DNA of 64,000 nt from a candidate division KSB1 bacterium (GCA_034521575.1 JAXHMJ010000005.1:496001-560000), one strand, 5' to 3'. Numbered from the stretch's first letter, positions 1 to 11,638 are shown. Notes: generated from the letters alone by a model not told the origin. Numbers and translations: made by a program.

Positions 1-3000
1 GATCAATCACAACAGCATTGACAGCGTTTGGCAAGCGTCTGATATTCATGTGCGGGCCTCTCTTGCGCAGACCCGCCGCGGTACGGAGGTGCATCTGCGG
101 CACCTCGGATTTCACTCACCGCAGCCGTACCCGGATGTGCAGAGTTTAAATTTCAGACTGCGGCAAACACAGGACAGCCTGCGGGTCAGCGATCTTGACC
201 TGAAAACACCGGCCGGCGGCATCGCCGGAGATGTTCTGCTAGTCAGCGGCCAGCCTCTGAGCTTTGCCGCCCGCTTGATAGCGCGGGTGAACGTTACCGA
301 ACTGGCGTTTCTCAATCTCCGGCCGCCGGTGCCGGCATTCACCCCGGTCATTCATCTGCAGGCCTCGGGGCGCCCGGATTCCGCGCGCATACACCTGAAC
401 GCCAGCTATGAGGAACAGACGCTGCAGGTCAACGGGTTTCCTTCACCGGATCTATCCTCTGATTACCGTCTTGACGCAGCATTTGAACAGCCTGCGGATC
501 GGTGACTGGTCGCCGGATCTGTCCGATCTGCATCCGCTCAGCGGCCGGCTGCGCCTGCAGGGCGCCGGCGTGCACCCGGACACCCTGAATGCCGAGGCGC
601 GCTTGCAGCTGCGGATGCCGGGCTGGGATCAGTGGCGTCTGGACACCCTGAATGTACACGCCGGACTGACACCGGCTTCAGGCCGCATCCGGGTCTGGGG
701 TGATGGGCCTTCGGGTCGACTGGATGCGGATGTATCACTGGGCCGGCCGTTCACCGGCGCGCCGTTCGATGCCGCGCTGCGCCTAAAACATGTAAATCCG
801 GGATTCGTTCTGCAGGACAGCCTGCAGTCCGATATTACCGGAGAATTGCGCGCCAGCGGTCAGCTCGGCAATCTGCAGCACCTGATACTCGACGCCAGTG
901 TGTTCATTGATTCGTCCATTATTTACAACACACCCGTGGATACAATTTTGGCAGACCTGAAGTTGCGCGACGGAACCATAACCGTCCCCCGGCTGTCAGT
1001 CCGGTCTCCGGCGCTTGCATTAGAGGCCGAGGCTGCCGGAACACCGGACAGTCTGTCACAAGCTGAATTCACCCTGCGTCCCCGGGAGATTCGCCAACTT
1101 CCGTTCGCGTTTGCGGACACATCCACTCACATCAACGGACGCATCCGGGGGAACCTGTCCGGGCCCTGGCAGGCGCTGGCGCTGAATGCGGATCTGCAGC
1201 TAAATGCCGAACTTTATAACACAAGCATCGATTCGCTCGGCGGCAGGGTCTCGGGCCGGCTGGGCCCGCAGCCGGATGCCGACTTTGATCTCGGCATCAG
1301 AAAAGCAGGCGTTTCCGGTATGACTGTTTCGGATGTGCGGTTCAGCGGTCAGTTGCGCCATGACAGTCTGGCATCGCAGCTGCAGCTGTCGTATCAGGAC
1401 ACCAACCGGCTGCAGCTGCAGTCCACGTTCGTCATGGACAGCCTGTATCATCTGAACGTTTCGCAACTCGTTTTTGTGAATCGCGGCCGAACCTGGTCCA
1501 ATCCCGCCCCCCTTTCTGCCTCCTGGAACACGCAAAGGGCTGCGGTGGACAGCCTGTTGCTCACATCCGACGGACAGAAAATCAGGCTGCATGGCATTTG
1601 AAGAAATGCGGAACGCGGCAGCTACAGTTAGTTGCGGAACAGTTCGATGTGGCGCCGTTCTCCGACTCGATCCCGCTGCAGCCCTCCGGTCATGTCAATC
1701 TTTCCCTAAATCTGTCCGCCGCCCAGCACGACTATGACCTGAGCGCCCGCTGTTCGGTCACGGATTTGCATCTGAACAACCAACCGCTTGGTGAGCTCGA
1801 CGGGGATCTGACGCATCGCGACGGACGCACTGATCTGAACCTGCGGCTCAGAATGGATCAGGCATCGGCGCTTGTATTCAACGCCCGCACCGATTCCCTG
1901 TTTCGGGCGGACACGTTCCAGCCGCTGCAACACCCGAACATCCGTTTTTCCCTGTCCTCACAATCGGCGCAGCTCAACCTGCTGCAGCCGTTCGTGCCTG
2001 CAATTCAAAACGCAAGCGGCGCCCTGCAGATCGATCTTGAATCCGATGATTTAATGACACCCGGGGAATGGAACGGCCGAATACAAATCGAAAACGGAAA
2101 GCTTGGTTTGGTTTCATTGAACACCCCCCTGAAAAACATACAGCTCAATGCAGTTGTTGATTCTGTTCTTACTCTGCAGCGCCTGCACATACAATCTCCC
2201 ACCGGAAAACTAAACCTGAACGGTAGAGTCGCTCTGGGTGACCGTGCGCAGCCGGTGCGTTCGTTTTATTTCCGGACGCAGTCGGAGCAGTTCAGTGTGT
2301 CACGCGGCAGCGACATGGACCTGACGTTGGATTCAGACCTGATCGTGGAAGGCACTCCGGACGCCCCGCGGTTTTCCGGTACGCTGGGGGTGCGCAAAGG
2401 CAGACTAATTCTTCAGAAACACAAGGCTGTGCAAACCCGGCCCGATCCGTTGTTGGTGCAGACATCCGAGCCGCAAGAATCGCCGGGCGCCGCAAGCCGG
2501 ACGCGCCAGCCGCTCTTTCTGCAGTCTCTGCGCGGTCAAACGCGGATCAGCATCACCGCAACACCTGGATCCGAAGCGCGGACATGAACATAGAAATCAC
2601 CGGCAATCTTAATCTGATCAAAGAAGGAAAAATGTTCGAGCTGTTCGGTACGGTTCAGACCGTCCGCGGATTTTACAATCTGTTTGGCAAACGCTTCAAC
2701 CTGAATTCTGGAACGCTGACATTCCGCGGCGGAGAAACCCTTAATCCCGAGCTGGATCTGGATGCCCAATACAAATTCCGCGATATCGAAAAAGAAAAAC
2801 AGACCCTGAATCTGCTGATCACCGGAACACTGTCTTTTCCGGAAATCCAGTTTCGTCTGAACGACAAACCCATCAGCGAAACCGACGGATTGTCCTATCT
2901 GCTGTTCGGACGTTCGGGGGCGCAGCTCTCTCACGGCGAACGCCAGCAGGTCTCTCAATCCTCAAGCCAAACCGGCACCGCAGCCATGACCCGGCTGTTG

Positions 3001-3288
3001 TCCGGTCAGCTGACCCAACAGGTCTCCCGTATCGCCCAGGACAAATTGAACCTCGATCTCATCCGCATCAGCGGCGATGCCAACTGGCGCAACACAGCCC
3101 TGACCGTTGGCAAGTATCTGACCAACGATCTGTTTTTGAGGTACGAGCGCGAGCTGTCATTCGGCAGCAGCAAAGAAACCATCCCCCAGGAGCTGTTTTT
3201 GGAATACGAGATCAACCGGCACCTGTTTCTGCAGGCCGTCAAAGGCGATCCGCAAACCACGGGGTTTGATATCATTATCAAATTCTGA
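1..3288 (+). CDS. tamB: TamB-like (DUF490) outer-membrane biogenesis protein, 5'-partial, frameshifted
   Basis: The 5' end lies outside the window; an open frame already runs at base 2. The visible part is about 1090 codons of repetitive, beta-strand-rich sequence of the AsmA/TamB type. It ends in a TamB C-terminal domain: the stretch from about 2555 to 2720 reads ...NTWIRSADMNIEITG... then ...RGFYNLFGKRFNL..., which is typical of DUF490. TamB-family proteins span the periplasm from an inner-membrane anchor and, with an Omp85 partner, help outer-membrane assembly and lipid transport. The frame changes three times, near 485, 1597 and 2555, each time into sequence that continues the same kind of repeat. 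I read this as one gene with indel errors; real decay is possible. The family call is firm, the exact role less so. Confidence 0.8.
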
Positions 3289-3354
3289 TTGTTCCTGACG
3301 CGTTTGCGAGATCGTATCTCTAATTTTCATGAATCGATTATCAAAAATGCCGCG

Positions 3355-3880
3355 CACACGGAGAGGCGAAGCCGCAGAGGGCTAAAGAAAATCCGAATAT
3401 ATTTTTTGTTGCCTGTTTTTATTCATTAAAAGGATGTCAAATCCTGTGAACGGCTGCATCCTGTTTACAAAAAACAGGTATTCACCTATTTACAGCAAAC
3501 CCGGACGAAATCAAGCCTGTTGTTGAATTTCAATGTGCCGGTGATGCGGGATGGGATTGCGCGAGTGGTGCGAGGATTGGAGGAAAAAGTGAAAAAAGAT
3601 TTAAAACAATGATTTGCAGGGGAAATAGAAAAATATTACATTTTTTTCTTTGCGATCTTTGCTGCTTTGCGTGAATTGGTTCTTAAAAGAGATGCACGAG
3701 ACGGAGAGGTCGCAGAGGAAAAACCCGACAAACTCTCAACCGCGCACATGTTAGAGCAAATGCTGAATCATAAAATGATGAAATTTCAAACCATATTCTC
3801 AAATAATTAATGTATACTGTGGATGAACGCTTGTTTTTCTTTGCGACCTCTGCTTCTTTGCGTGAACCGGTTTTAAAAAA
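3355..3880. repeat. dispersed 'ctttgcgacctctgc' type repeat, several copies
   Basis: The spacer between tamB and the yecA-like gene has no intact gene. It holds two related direct copies, at 3645-3690 and 3835-3880 (core TTTGCG..CT.TGCT.CTTTGCGTGAA), and two copies of the partner motif ACGGAGAGG.CG..G..GCAGAGG at 3357-3385 and 3695-3722. Such 'acgcaaagacgcaaagg' type elements are common dispersed repeats in many bacterial genomes, often beside GxxExxY genes. No other function can be read from them. Confidence 0.55.
3502..3612 (+). pseudogene. C-terminal remnant of a GxxExxY-type protein
   Basis: An open stretch ending at a TGA (3610-3612) encodes ...LLLNFNVPVMRDGIARVV.. followed by a short lysine-rich tail. 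The pattern 'LLxNFNVxxxxDGIxRxV' is what I know from the end of GxxExxY proteins, a PD-(D/E)XK-like family of unknown role. No start or N-terminal part is visible upstream, so this looks like a leftover. It sits between copies of the dispersed repeat with which these genes are often associated. The family call rests on about 25 residues and is tentative. Confidence 0.4.
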
Positions 3881-4044
3881 GGCAGCAAAAGCCCGATATA
3901 AAGATAAATTTGATTTTTATCTTGTCTTGAAATTTTCCAACACTTTTAACCCCAAAAAAGTTCAGAAACGCCTTGCATTTCATCTCAAGTTTTTATATTG
4001 TATAAGACACAACCGCAATCACCTATTTAACACCGGAGGGTTTT

Positions 4045-4605
4045 ATGACGGATCATGACGTAGAAACCCTGCACTCCATGCTCGCGCAATCGCCGTTTCC
4101 GACGCTTCCCCTTGACCGCATTCATGGTTTGTTCACCGCGCTGGCAGCAGGCCCTGACACAATACCGCAATCGGTGTGGATTCCCATCGTTTTTATGCAG
4201 CGGGACGGAATCCAGGACATTCACAATGACCCGACGTTCAAGAATCTGATCAAGTCTTTGTCGAATTTTTACGATCTGACCCAGCGTTCGATTGACGAAT
4301 CCGAATTCACCCCGGTCGTCCGCAGCATTCAGAAAAAAAAGCAAACCGAGATTGATGTTCGCGACTGGTGCACGGGATTTGTACTCGGCATTGAATGCTT
4401 TGGCGATCAATGGATGGATTGTTCCGCCCGGGATATTCGCAATCCAACCCTGGCTATCCTCTATCTCGCAGACCCGGCTTTGATGACCAATTCCATGCAG
4501 GCATCCTCAAAAGAAAAACTGCAGACGTTTGAAAATGATCTGAAAATGGATCTGCAGCATATTGTCTACCAGATTTCAAATTACTGGAACAATCCAACCG
4601 CCTGA
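4045..4605 (+). CDS. YecA/UPF0149 family protein
   Basis: This 186-residue protein has the N-terminal pattern of the family (LDRIHGLFTALAAGPDTI, residues about 23-40, then a Trp-containing helix) and the second conserved block WCTGFVLGIE near residue 111. The start is fixed by a good ribosome binding site, GGAGGG, a few bases upstream of ATG 4045. UPF0149 proteins are small helical proteins with no settled function; some carry a C-terminal SEC-C zinc motif, which is absent here. It is the first gene after a long repeat-rich spacer and precedes queG on the same strand. Confidence 0.8.
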   Translation: MTDHDVETLHSMLAQSPFPTLPLDRIHGLFTALAAGPDTIPQSVWIPIVFMQRDGIQDIHNDPTFKNLIKSLSNFYDLTQRSIDESEFTPVVRSIQKKKQTEIDVRDWCTGFVLGIECFGDQWMDCSARDIRNPTLAILYLADPALMTNSMQASSKEKLQTFENDLKMDLQHIVYQISNYWNNPTA

Positions 4606-4680
4606 AAAGTTTACCGCTCATTAAAAACCCTCTGCATGGACAGAACCAGATCACGCTTGAATCATTCGGAAAAACCACTG

Positions 4681-5625
4681 ATGCACACACTTGGCCGTTC
4701 CATAAAAGCCAGAGCCCGCGAACTCGGATTTTGTAAAATCGGCATCGCAGCCGCCGCGCCGCTGCCGCCGGACAAACTGGATGACTGGCTGAGCCGCAAT
4801 CACCACGGCAGCATGGGATATATGCAGTCGCGCCGCGATCTGCGTCTGGATGTGACGACCCTGGTGCCGGGCGCCCGTTCGGTGATCGTGCTGGCCATGA
4901 ACTATTACACCGATCCCGGGCAGCCCGATGATCCGGAGAAAGGCGTCATTTCGCGCTATGCCTGGGGCGATGATTATCATGACATCATCCGGGCGCGGCT
5001 GAAAACCCTGCTCAAATTCATTCAGGAAACCGATCCACAGATCAACGGACGCGTGTTTGTGGATTCGGCTCCGGTGATGGAAAAAGTCTGGGCGGTCAAA
5101 GCCGGTCTGGGATGGATCGGCAAACATTCGAACCTGATCACCCCCGAGTACGGATCCTGGGTGTTCCTGGGTGAGGTGATTATTGACGCGGAACTGGAAT
5201 ACGATGAGCCCTTTGAAAAGGAATACTGTGGCACCTGCACCCGATGCCTGCAGGCCTGCCCCACCGGCGCCATTGTGGAGCCGCAAACCGTGGACGCCCG
5301 GCGCTGCATCTCGTATCTGACCATTGAACTCAAACCGGACCAGCCGATTCCCGAACACCTGCAGCCGCGCCTGGGCAACCGCATTTTCGGCTGCGATGCC
5401 TGTCAGGAGGTATGTCCCTGGAACCGGCGTCGCGCCCGGGTCACAGCGGAAAAGGCCTTTTATCCGCGGCCGCACAATCTGGGACCGGCGCTGTCGCAAT
5501 TAAAACAAATCGACCCGGAATTATTTGAGCGTTTTACCGTCAAGAGCCCGCTCAAACGCAGCAAATACGCGGGATTGATGCGCAATATCAAGGTTGCATT
5601 AAAAAACGCTGAACAGAAAAAATAA
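4681..5625 (+). CDS. queG: epoxyqueuosine reductase QueG
   Basis: QueG is a cytosolic cobalamin- and Fe-S-dependent enzyme that reduces epoxyqueuosine to queuosine in tRNA, the last step of queuosine synthesis. The protein shows the N-terminal domain (ARELGFCKIGIA; later HGSMGYM), the conserved VFVDSAPVMEK and GLGWIGKH blocks, and two [4Fe-4S] motifs, CGTCTRCLQACP and CDACQEVCPW. About 314 residues fits the family. I chose ATG 4681 (MHTLGRS) because homologues begin just before the ARELGF helix; an in-frame ATG at 4636 would add 15 residues with no family resemblance. Downstream lies a convergent metallohydrolase gene with only about 40 bases between. Confidence 0.92.
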   Translation: MHTLGRSIKARARELGFCKIGIAAAAPLPPDKLDDWLSRNHHGSMGYMQSRRDLRLDVTTLVPGARSVIVLAMNYYTDPGQPDDPEKGVISRYAWGDDYHDIIRARLKTLLKFIQETDPQINGRVFVDSAPVMEKVWAVKAGLGWIGKHSNLITPEYGSWVFLGEVIIDAELEYDEPFEKEYCGTCTRCLQACPTGAIVEPQTVDARRCISYLTIELKPDQPIPEHLQPRLGNRIFGCDACQEVCPWNRRRARVTAEKAFYPRPHNLGPALSQLKQIDPELFERFTVKSPLKRSKYAGLMRNIKVALKNAEQKK

Positions 5626-5667
5626 TCCCCGCTCCCCCCTTTCAGCATGATGCAGGTAACGTAAAAC

Positions 5668-7065
5668 TTAAATCGATACGCGTTCCCCCAATTCAGGATA
5701 ACTCGCATTCCCGTATCCATGTTTCTCCAGCAGCTCCATAAACGGCAGCGATTGTTTTTCCTCGCCGTGTACCAGAAACAGATGCTTGAGCCGGTCGGGC
5801 GACATGAATTCCATATAGTCAATGAGCTCATTGCAGTCGGCGTGACCGGAAAAATGATCCATACTTTTAATCCGGGCTTTCACCTCGTATTCATCGCCGA
5901 ATATACGCACCGGATTCACCTTTTCGATCAGCTTGCGCGCCAGGGTATGCTGCGCCGCGTATCCCACCAATAAAATAAGATTATTCGGATTACCGATATT
6001 GTTTTTCAAATGGTGCAGAATACGTCCGGCCTCGGCCATACCGGACGCGGAAATGATGATATGCGGTTCTTTTTGAAAATTCAGCGCTTTTGAATCCTCA
6101 ACATCGCGAATATATTTCAACCGCCCGAATCCGAACGGATCATCATGATTTTTCAGGAACAACCGGTAGGTTTCCCGGTCAAAACATTCGGGATGCATAC
6201 GGAACACATCGGTGGCGTTGCAGGCCAGCGGACTGTCCACGTAAATCGGCAGATTCGGAATGCGGTTGGTATTGAACAGTTTATGCATGATATATACCAG
6301 GGTCTGGGTGCGTCCGACCGCAAACGCCGGAATAATGATTTTGCCGCCGCGATCCACGGTCTCATTGATGATGCCTGTCAGTTTCTTCTCCGTGTCCTGC
6401 ATTTTGGGATGCACCCGGTTGCCGTAGGTGCTCTCCATGATGAACACATCCAGGTCGCGCAGTTTATTGGGATCGCGCAGGATCGGCATTTCTTCACGCC
6501 CGACATCACCGGAAAATCCGAACCGCCGTGTTTTGCCGTTTTCCTCGATTTCCAAAAGCACACAGGACGATCCCAGAATATGTCCGGCATCCCGAAACGT
6601 CAGCCGCACGCCGGGCAGAATCTGCATACTGCGGTCGTACTGCAGACCAACAAAATGCTGAACCGCTTGCTCCGCATCATCCATGCTGTACAGCGGCTCC
6701 ACCGGCGGCTCGTTTTTGCGCGCGCGCCGCTTGTTGACATATTCAATGTCTTTTTCCTGGATATGCGCGGAATCGCGCAACATAATCTGACAGAGCGACA
6801 CCGTGGCGCTGGTGGCATAGATGGGCCCGTCATAGCCGTTGGCCACCAGATTCGGTATATTGCCGCTGTGATCGATATGCGCATGCGACAGCACCATGGC
6901 ATCGATTTCCGCGGGATTGTAGAGAAAATTTTTGTTTTTTGTATAGGTGTCTTTGCGCTTGCCCTGATACAAACCGCAATCCAGTAACAGCTTTTTTCCG
7001 TTGATCGTCAGCAGATGCTGGGATCCGGTGACATTGCGCGCTGCGCCGCAGAATTGGATATCCAT
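5668..7065 (-). CDS. MBL-fold beta-CASP metallohydrolase with RMMBL domain
   Basis: This 465-residue protein has the metallo-beta-lactamase zinc motif HAHIDHSG (about residues 60-67), further ligands in FRDAGHILGS and FSGDVG, the beta-CASP part (about residues 200-360; SASGMAEAGR) and the C-terminal RMMBL motif (SGHAD, then HGE). This is the bacterial form related to CPSF73/RNase J-like nucleases (COG1236, 'exonuclease of the beta-lactamase fold involved in RNA processing'). RNA cleavage is therefore likely, but the substrate is unknown. It is convergent with queG. An upstream gap of about 150 bases separates it from the fumarase genes on the same strand. Confidence 0.85.
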   Translation of the reverse strand: MDIQFCGAARNVTGSQHLLTINGKKLLLDCGLYQGKRKDTYTKNKNFLYNPAEIDAMVLSHAHIDHSGNIPNLVANGYDGPIYATSATVSLCQIMLRDSAHIQEKDIEYVNKRRARKNEPPVEPLYSMDDAEQAVQHFVGLQYDRSMQILPGVRLTFRDAGHILGSSCVLLEIEENGKTRRFGFSGDVGREEMPILRDPNKLRDLDVFIMESTYGNRVHPKMQDTEKKLTGIINETVDRGGKIIIPAFAVGRTQTLVYIMHKLFNTNRIPNLPIYVDSPLACNATDVFRMHPECFDRETYRLFLKNHDDPFGFGRLKYIRDVEDSKALNFQKEPHIIISASGMAEAGRILHHLKNNIGNPNNLILLVGYAAQHTLARKLIEKVNPVRIFGDEYEVKARIKSMDHFSGHADCNELIDYMEFMSPDRLKHLFLVHGEEKQSLPFMELLEKHGYGNASYPELGERVSI

Positions 7066-7218
7066 AGTTTCTCACTTTCGGTTTGATGATCTTGTCAATG
7101 CAGTGAATATTACATATTTTAAGATTGATTTGCAGGTACTTTTTTATCCGTCAATTTTGCTATGAACTGCTGCAGCCAGCCGGGGTAATTCCTGATTTTT
7201 TCAAAACGTCCGGATTGA

Positions 7219-7794
7219 TCATTCGAAACCATATTCACTCCTTATATTCTGTTCATACGCCGCTTTTCCGTCCCGGAACAAATTGTTGCCGCGGCTGTCC
7301 TGCGCCACGATCAGCGGCATATCGACTATCGTCAATTCGCGTACAGCCTCGGGACCCAGATCTTCCCAGGCAATGATACGACTATATGTGACGCATTGCG
7401 CGATCAGCGCGCCGGCGCCGCCGATCGCGGCAAAGTACACGCCGTTGTGCTCTTGCAGCGCCTCGGCCACTTTAGCTCCCATTTCTCCTTTGCCGATTAT
7501 GCCGTTCAGGCCGTTTTCGATCAGAACCGGCGCATAACGGTCCATGCGCATACTGGTGGTGGGACCGGCGGAACCCAGCGGATAACCGGGACGCGCCGGC
7601 GCCGGGCCCACGTAATAGATCACCTGGCCACGCAGATCGAACGGCAGTTGAGAGCCGTTATCTATCAGATCAACGAGCCGCTTGTGCGCTGCATCGCGCG
7701 CCGTATAAATAATACCGGACAGCGTCACCGAATCACCGGCGCGCAGCTGATTGACAGTCGTGTCTGTGAACGGGGTTTTGACAGATTGAGTCAT
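7219..7794 (-). CDS. class I fumarate hydratase, beta (C-terminal) subunit
   Basis: Class I fumarases are [4Fe-4S] enzymes that interconvert fumarate and malate. In many bacteria the two halves are separate genes. This 191-residue protein matches the C-terminal half: LRAGDSVTLSGIIYTARDAAHKR, then YYVGPAPA.PG.P.GSAGPTTS, GKGEMG and YFAAIGGAGAL. The start MTQSVK at 7794 is chosen because it lies 12 bases after the stop of the alpha gene; a longer frame would overlap alpha. The pair forms a clear two-gene operon. A tartrate dehydratase beta subunit is the main alternative, since the families are close. Confidence 0.85.
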   Translation of the reverse strand: MTQSVKTPFTDTTVNQLRAGDSVTLSGIIYTARDAAHKRLVDLIDNGSQLPFDLRGQVIYYVGPAPARPGYPLGSAGPTTSMRMDRYAPVLIENGLNGIIGKGEMGAKVAEALQEHNGVYFAAIGGAGALIAQCVTYSRIIAWEDLGPEAVRELTIVDMPLIVAQDSRGNNLFRDGKAAYEQNIRSEYGFE

Positions 7795-7805
7795 GGTTTC
7801 TCCAG

Positions 7806-8648
7806 TTACAGTATACATTCCATATGCCGCGCCGAATGGCACTGTATATTGACCGCAACCGGCAGCGAAGCAATATGACAGGGAGAGGTCTGTACCTGTA
7901 CATCCAGCGCCGTGATGCGGCCGCCGAATCCCATCGGTCCGATTCCCAGATCATTGATGCGCTCCAGGCATTCCTCCTCAAATTCGGCGTAATAAACGTC
8001 CGGGTGCCGCTCTCCGACACGCCGGAACAGGGCTTTTTTGGCCAGCCAGGCGCATTTTTCAAAGGTGCCGCCGATCCCGACACCGACAATTACCGGCGGA
8101 CAAGGATTGCCGCCGGCCTGTTCCACCTGCTTGACGATAAAGTCCATCACACCGTCGCGGCCCTGGGACGGCTTGAGCATGGCAATACCGCTCATATTTT
8201 CACTGCCGCCGCCCTTGGGCGCCATTAAAATGTGCAGCTTGTCGCCCGGAATCTGCTGCGTCCAGATGACCGGCGGTGTGTTGTCACCGGTATTGCCCCG
8301 CTGCAGCGGATCACGCACCATCGACTTGCGCAAATAGCCGTCCCGGTATCCGGTTTTCACCCCCTGTTGAATCGCCTGGGACAAGGTTCCACCCTCGATA
8401 CAAAGCTCGGCGCCCATTTCCACAATGAAAACGGCAACGCCGGTATCCTGGCACAGCGGGAACACCTCCCCGGAGGCGATATCGGCATTTTTTAGCAGTC
8501 CGGCAAGCACATCGCGCCCCTGTTCGGACACTTCGGTCTTTAACGCCCGGTCCAGGGCCGCTCTGACATCGGGCGGCAGGTGATAATTGGAGCGGATGCA
8601 TAGTTTTGAAACCGCCTCTGCAATCTCTTGAACCTGGATAATCCTCAA
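7806..8648 (-). CDS. class I fumarate hydratase, alpha (N-terminal) subunit
   Basis: The 280-residue protein carries the three cysteines that hold the [4Fe-4S] cluster in class I fumarases: PLCQDTG, GGNPCPP and SPCHIASLPVAVN. Other family blocks are also seen (RGNTGDNTPP, PKGGGSENMS, GIGGTFEKCA). It acts in the cytosol in the TCA cycle with the beta subunit encoded 12 bases downstream. The length is normal for the alpha subunit. The upstream region, 8649-8898, is A+T-rich and is shared with the divergent lytic transglycosylase gene, so promoters for both are expected there. Confidence 0.88.
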   Translation of the reverse strand: MRIIQVQEIAEAVSKLCIRSNYHLPPDVRAALDRALKTEVSEQGRDVLAGLLKNADIASGEVFPLCQDTGVAVFIVEMGAELCIEGGTLSQAIQQGVKTGYRDGYLRKSMVRDPLQRGNTGDNTPPVIWTQQIPGDKLHILMAPKGGGSENMSGIAMLKPSQGRDGVMDFIVKQVEQAGGNPCPPVIVGVGIGGTFEKCAWLAKKALFRRVGERHPDVYYAEFEEECLERINDLGIGPMGFGGRITALDVQVQTSPCHIASLPVAVNIQCHSARHMECIL

Positions 8649-8825
8649 GCCACAGCCTCATTTTTCGAAATATTCGGGAACATTTTTTTGTTCTAGAACT
8701 TGTAACAATTTGAAATAGTATAAAATAATGATACAACAGTTTGCATAATAAACGGTTTTTCCGAATCACCCTTAATAGATTTAGTTCTTTGTTTATATTA
8801 ACTTTATAGTTACTTTGCCGTTTGA

Positions 8826-8867
8826 TACCGTGCATGGCACGGTAATTGTCATATAACGGGTAAAACA
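8826..8867 (+). promoter_or_regulatory. stem-loops in the leader of the lytic transglycosylase gene
   Basis: A perfect 8-bp stem (TACCGTGC / GCACGGTA, loop ATG) lies at 8826-8844. It is followed by a small GGGT...ACCC hairpin ending near 8875, just before the start at 8899. I could not match the pair to a riboswitch class I know. It could be a structured leader, an operator or chance. Confidence 0.3.
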
Positions 8868-8898
8868 GAAACCCATAGAAAGAGGCGATTCTAAATTC

Positions 8899-9579
8899 AT
8901 GAAATACATAAAACCGACAATATCCATACTTGTGTTTGCCGCGATTCTTTCAATCACAGGTTATTCCTATTATAAGCATCAGCTGGCAAAAGCGCAACAG
9001 GAAATATCCTATATGTCCGATTTGCTAACCCGTCAGGAGCACTTGATCGAGACCGAAAAACAACGCAAACGCGCTGTTCGCAAAGTACTGAATATCATCA
9101 ATCGTTATAACAGCGACATGTCCGATTCGACCAAACAGGATGTGGCCAATGAAATCTATTTAATGAGCCGCAAATATGAAAATCTGAATATTGACCTGAT
9201 TGCCGCCACCATCACCCACGAAAGTGCGGCTACCTGGGAACCGACGGTCACATCTCGGGCCGGCGCTATGGGACTGATGCAGATCATGCCCGCCACCGGC
9301 GCTTATCTGGCGTATGAGGAAGGCATGAACTGGACTTTTGCGGAAGATCTGCTTTTCGATCCCCTTATCAATATCCAGCTGGGCTGCCGCTATTTGAATG
9401 AACTTGTGGGCATGTACGAAGAAGACGGCGGACTCGCCGCCTACAACGGCGGACCCAGGCGCGCGGAAATGTGGATCGACGGCAACAAGGATTATAATAT
9501 TCTCTGGAAAGAAACGCGGGAATATGTACCCGCAGTCATGAGACTGTACGACCGCTTCAAAGTGCAGGAAACCCTGTAA
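8899..9579 (+). CDS. membrane-anchored lytic transglycosylase (SLT domain)
   Basis: Lytic transglycosylases cut peptidoglycan between MurNAc and GlcNAc. The 226-residue protein has an N-terminal signal anchor (about residues 5-25), a short coiled-coil-like linker (about 28-75), then an SLT domain: catalytic Glu in ITHESA (about residue 108), AMGLMQIMPATG and the AAYNGG motif. This set is diagnostic of the Slt70/MltC-type fold. The anchor suggests that it works in the periplasm from the inner membrane. It is a single gene with its own leader and a strong terminator behind it. Confidence 0.88.
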   Translation: MKYIKPTISILVFAAILSITGYSYYKHQLAKAQQEISYMSDLLTRQEHLIETEKQRKRAVRKVLNIINRYNSDMSDSTKQDVANEIYLMSRKYENLNIDLIAATITHESAATWEPTVTSRAGAMGLMQIMPATGAYLAYEEGMNWTFAEDLLFDPLINIQLGCRYLNELVGMYEEDGGLAAYNGGPRRAEMWIDGNKDYNILWKETREYVPAVMRLYDRFKVQETL

Positions 9580-9602
9580 ACACACAACACACACCCTCCT
9601 TG

Positions 9603-9634
9603 ACTCCCCTTTGCACGCAAAGGGGAGTTTTTTA
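9603..9634 (+). terminator. rho-independent terminator of the lytic transglycosylase gene
   Basis: A perfect 11-bp stem (ACTCCCCTTTG / CAAAGGGGAGT) with a four-base loop is followed directly by a run of six T. It lies about 25 bases after the stop codon. Confidence 0.9.
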
Positions 9635-9669
9635 TGCCCCCCGCCTCTTCTTTTTTCGCGCGCCGATGA

Positions 9670-11243
<1,574 letters not shown>

Positions 11244-11280
11244 AAGTCTGTTTCAGCCTGCTCTTTTTTTAAAAAAACTG

Positions 11281-11546
11281 TTATGCTTCCAACTGGTTGA
11301 CAAAAGCCGCCAGTTCTGGATTTCTGGTTGGCTGCCTTGTTCTTGTGTTAAATTGATACCCTTGGTGGCCAGGTTGTGCAGAACAGAGCAGTCGTATCCC
11401 GATAGATCTTTTCACCTTCTTCTTTGTTCTCAACGGAACGCAGCTTTTTAATCTGACTTTTTAACCGTGTTTTGTAATGACGGCTGTGGAGTGCGATTGC
11501 GTTCACCGATTTGGATACGTTTTATTGCTGACTTGTGATTCGCCAT
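11281..11546 (-). CDS. rpsT: 30S ribosomal protein S20, with about four frameshifts
   Basis: No single long frame exists, but stitched frames give S20 from end to end: MANHKSAIKRIQIGERNR (11546-11493), then HYKTRLKSQIKKLRSVENK (from about 11475), then LHNLATKGIN, NKAANQKSR and finally LAAFVNQLEA with a stop at 11281-11283. S20 binds 16S rRNA in the small subunit. The ribosome binding site AGGTGAT lies upstream of the ATG on the minus strand. The frame changes near 11490, 11382, 11347 and 11315. Four indels in 266 bases of such a conserved gene suggest sequence error; a decayed second copy cannot be excluded. Confidence 0.85.
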
Positions 11547-11638
11547 ATTAACATCACCTTTTTTTATAGTTCTAAACTTACAATCTTGAAATTTAGTCAA
11601 TAAAAAATAAAAAATCAACATTTTTTTTGAGGATGAAC

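Noticed and set aside
3810-4058. An 82-codon frame before the yecA-like gene
   Set aside because: It begins inside a dispersed repeat and overlaps the real start at 4045; no family resemblance.
7085-7218. A short minus-strand gene after the fumarase beta subunit (ATGA overlap, text like RFEKIRNYPGWLQQFIAKL)
   Set aside because: The sense-like text appears only after a frame change and is about 33 residues long. It might be a small protein, but it cannot be supported.
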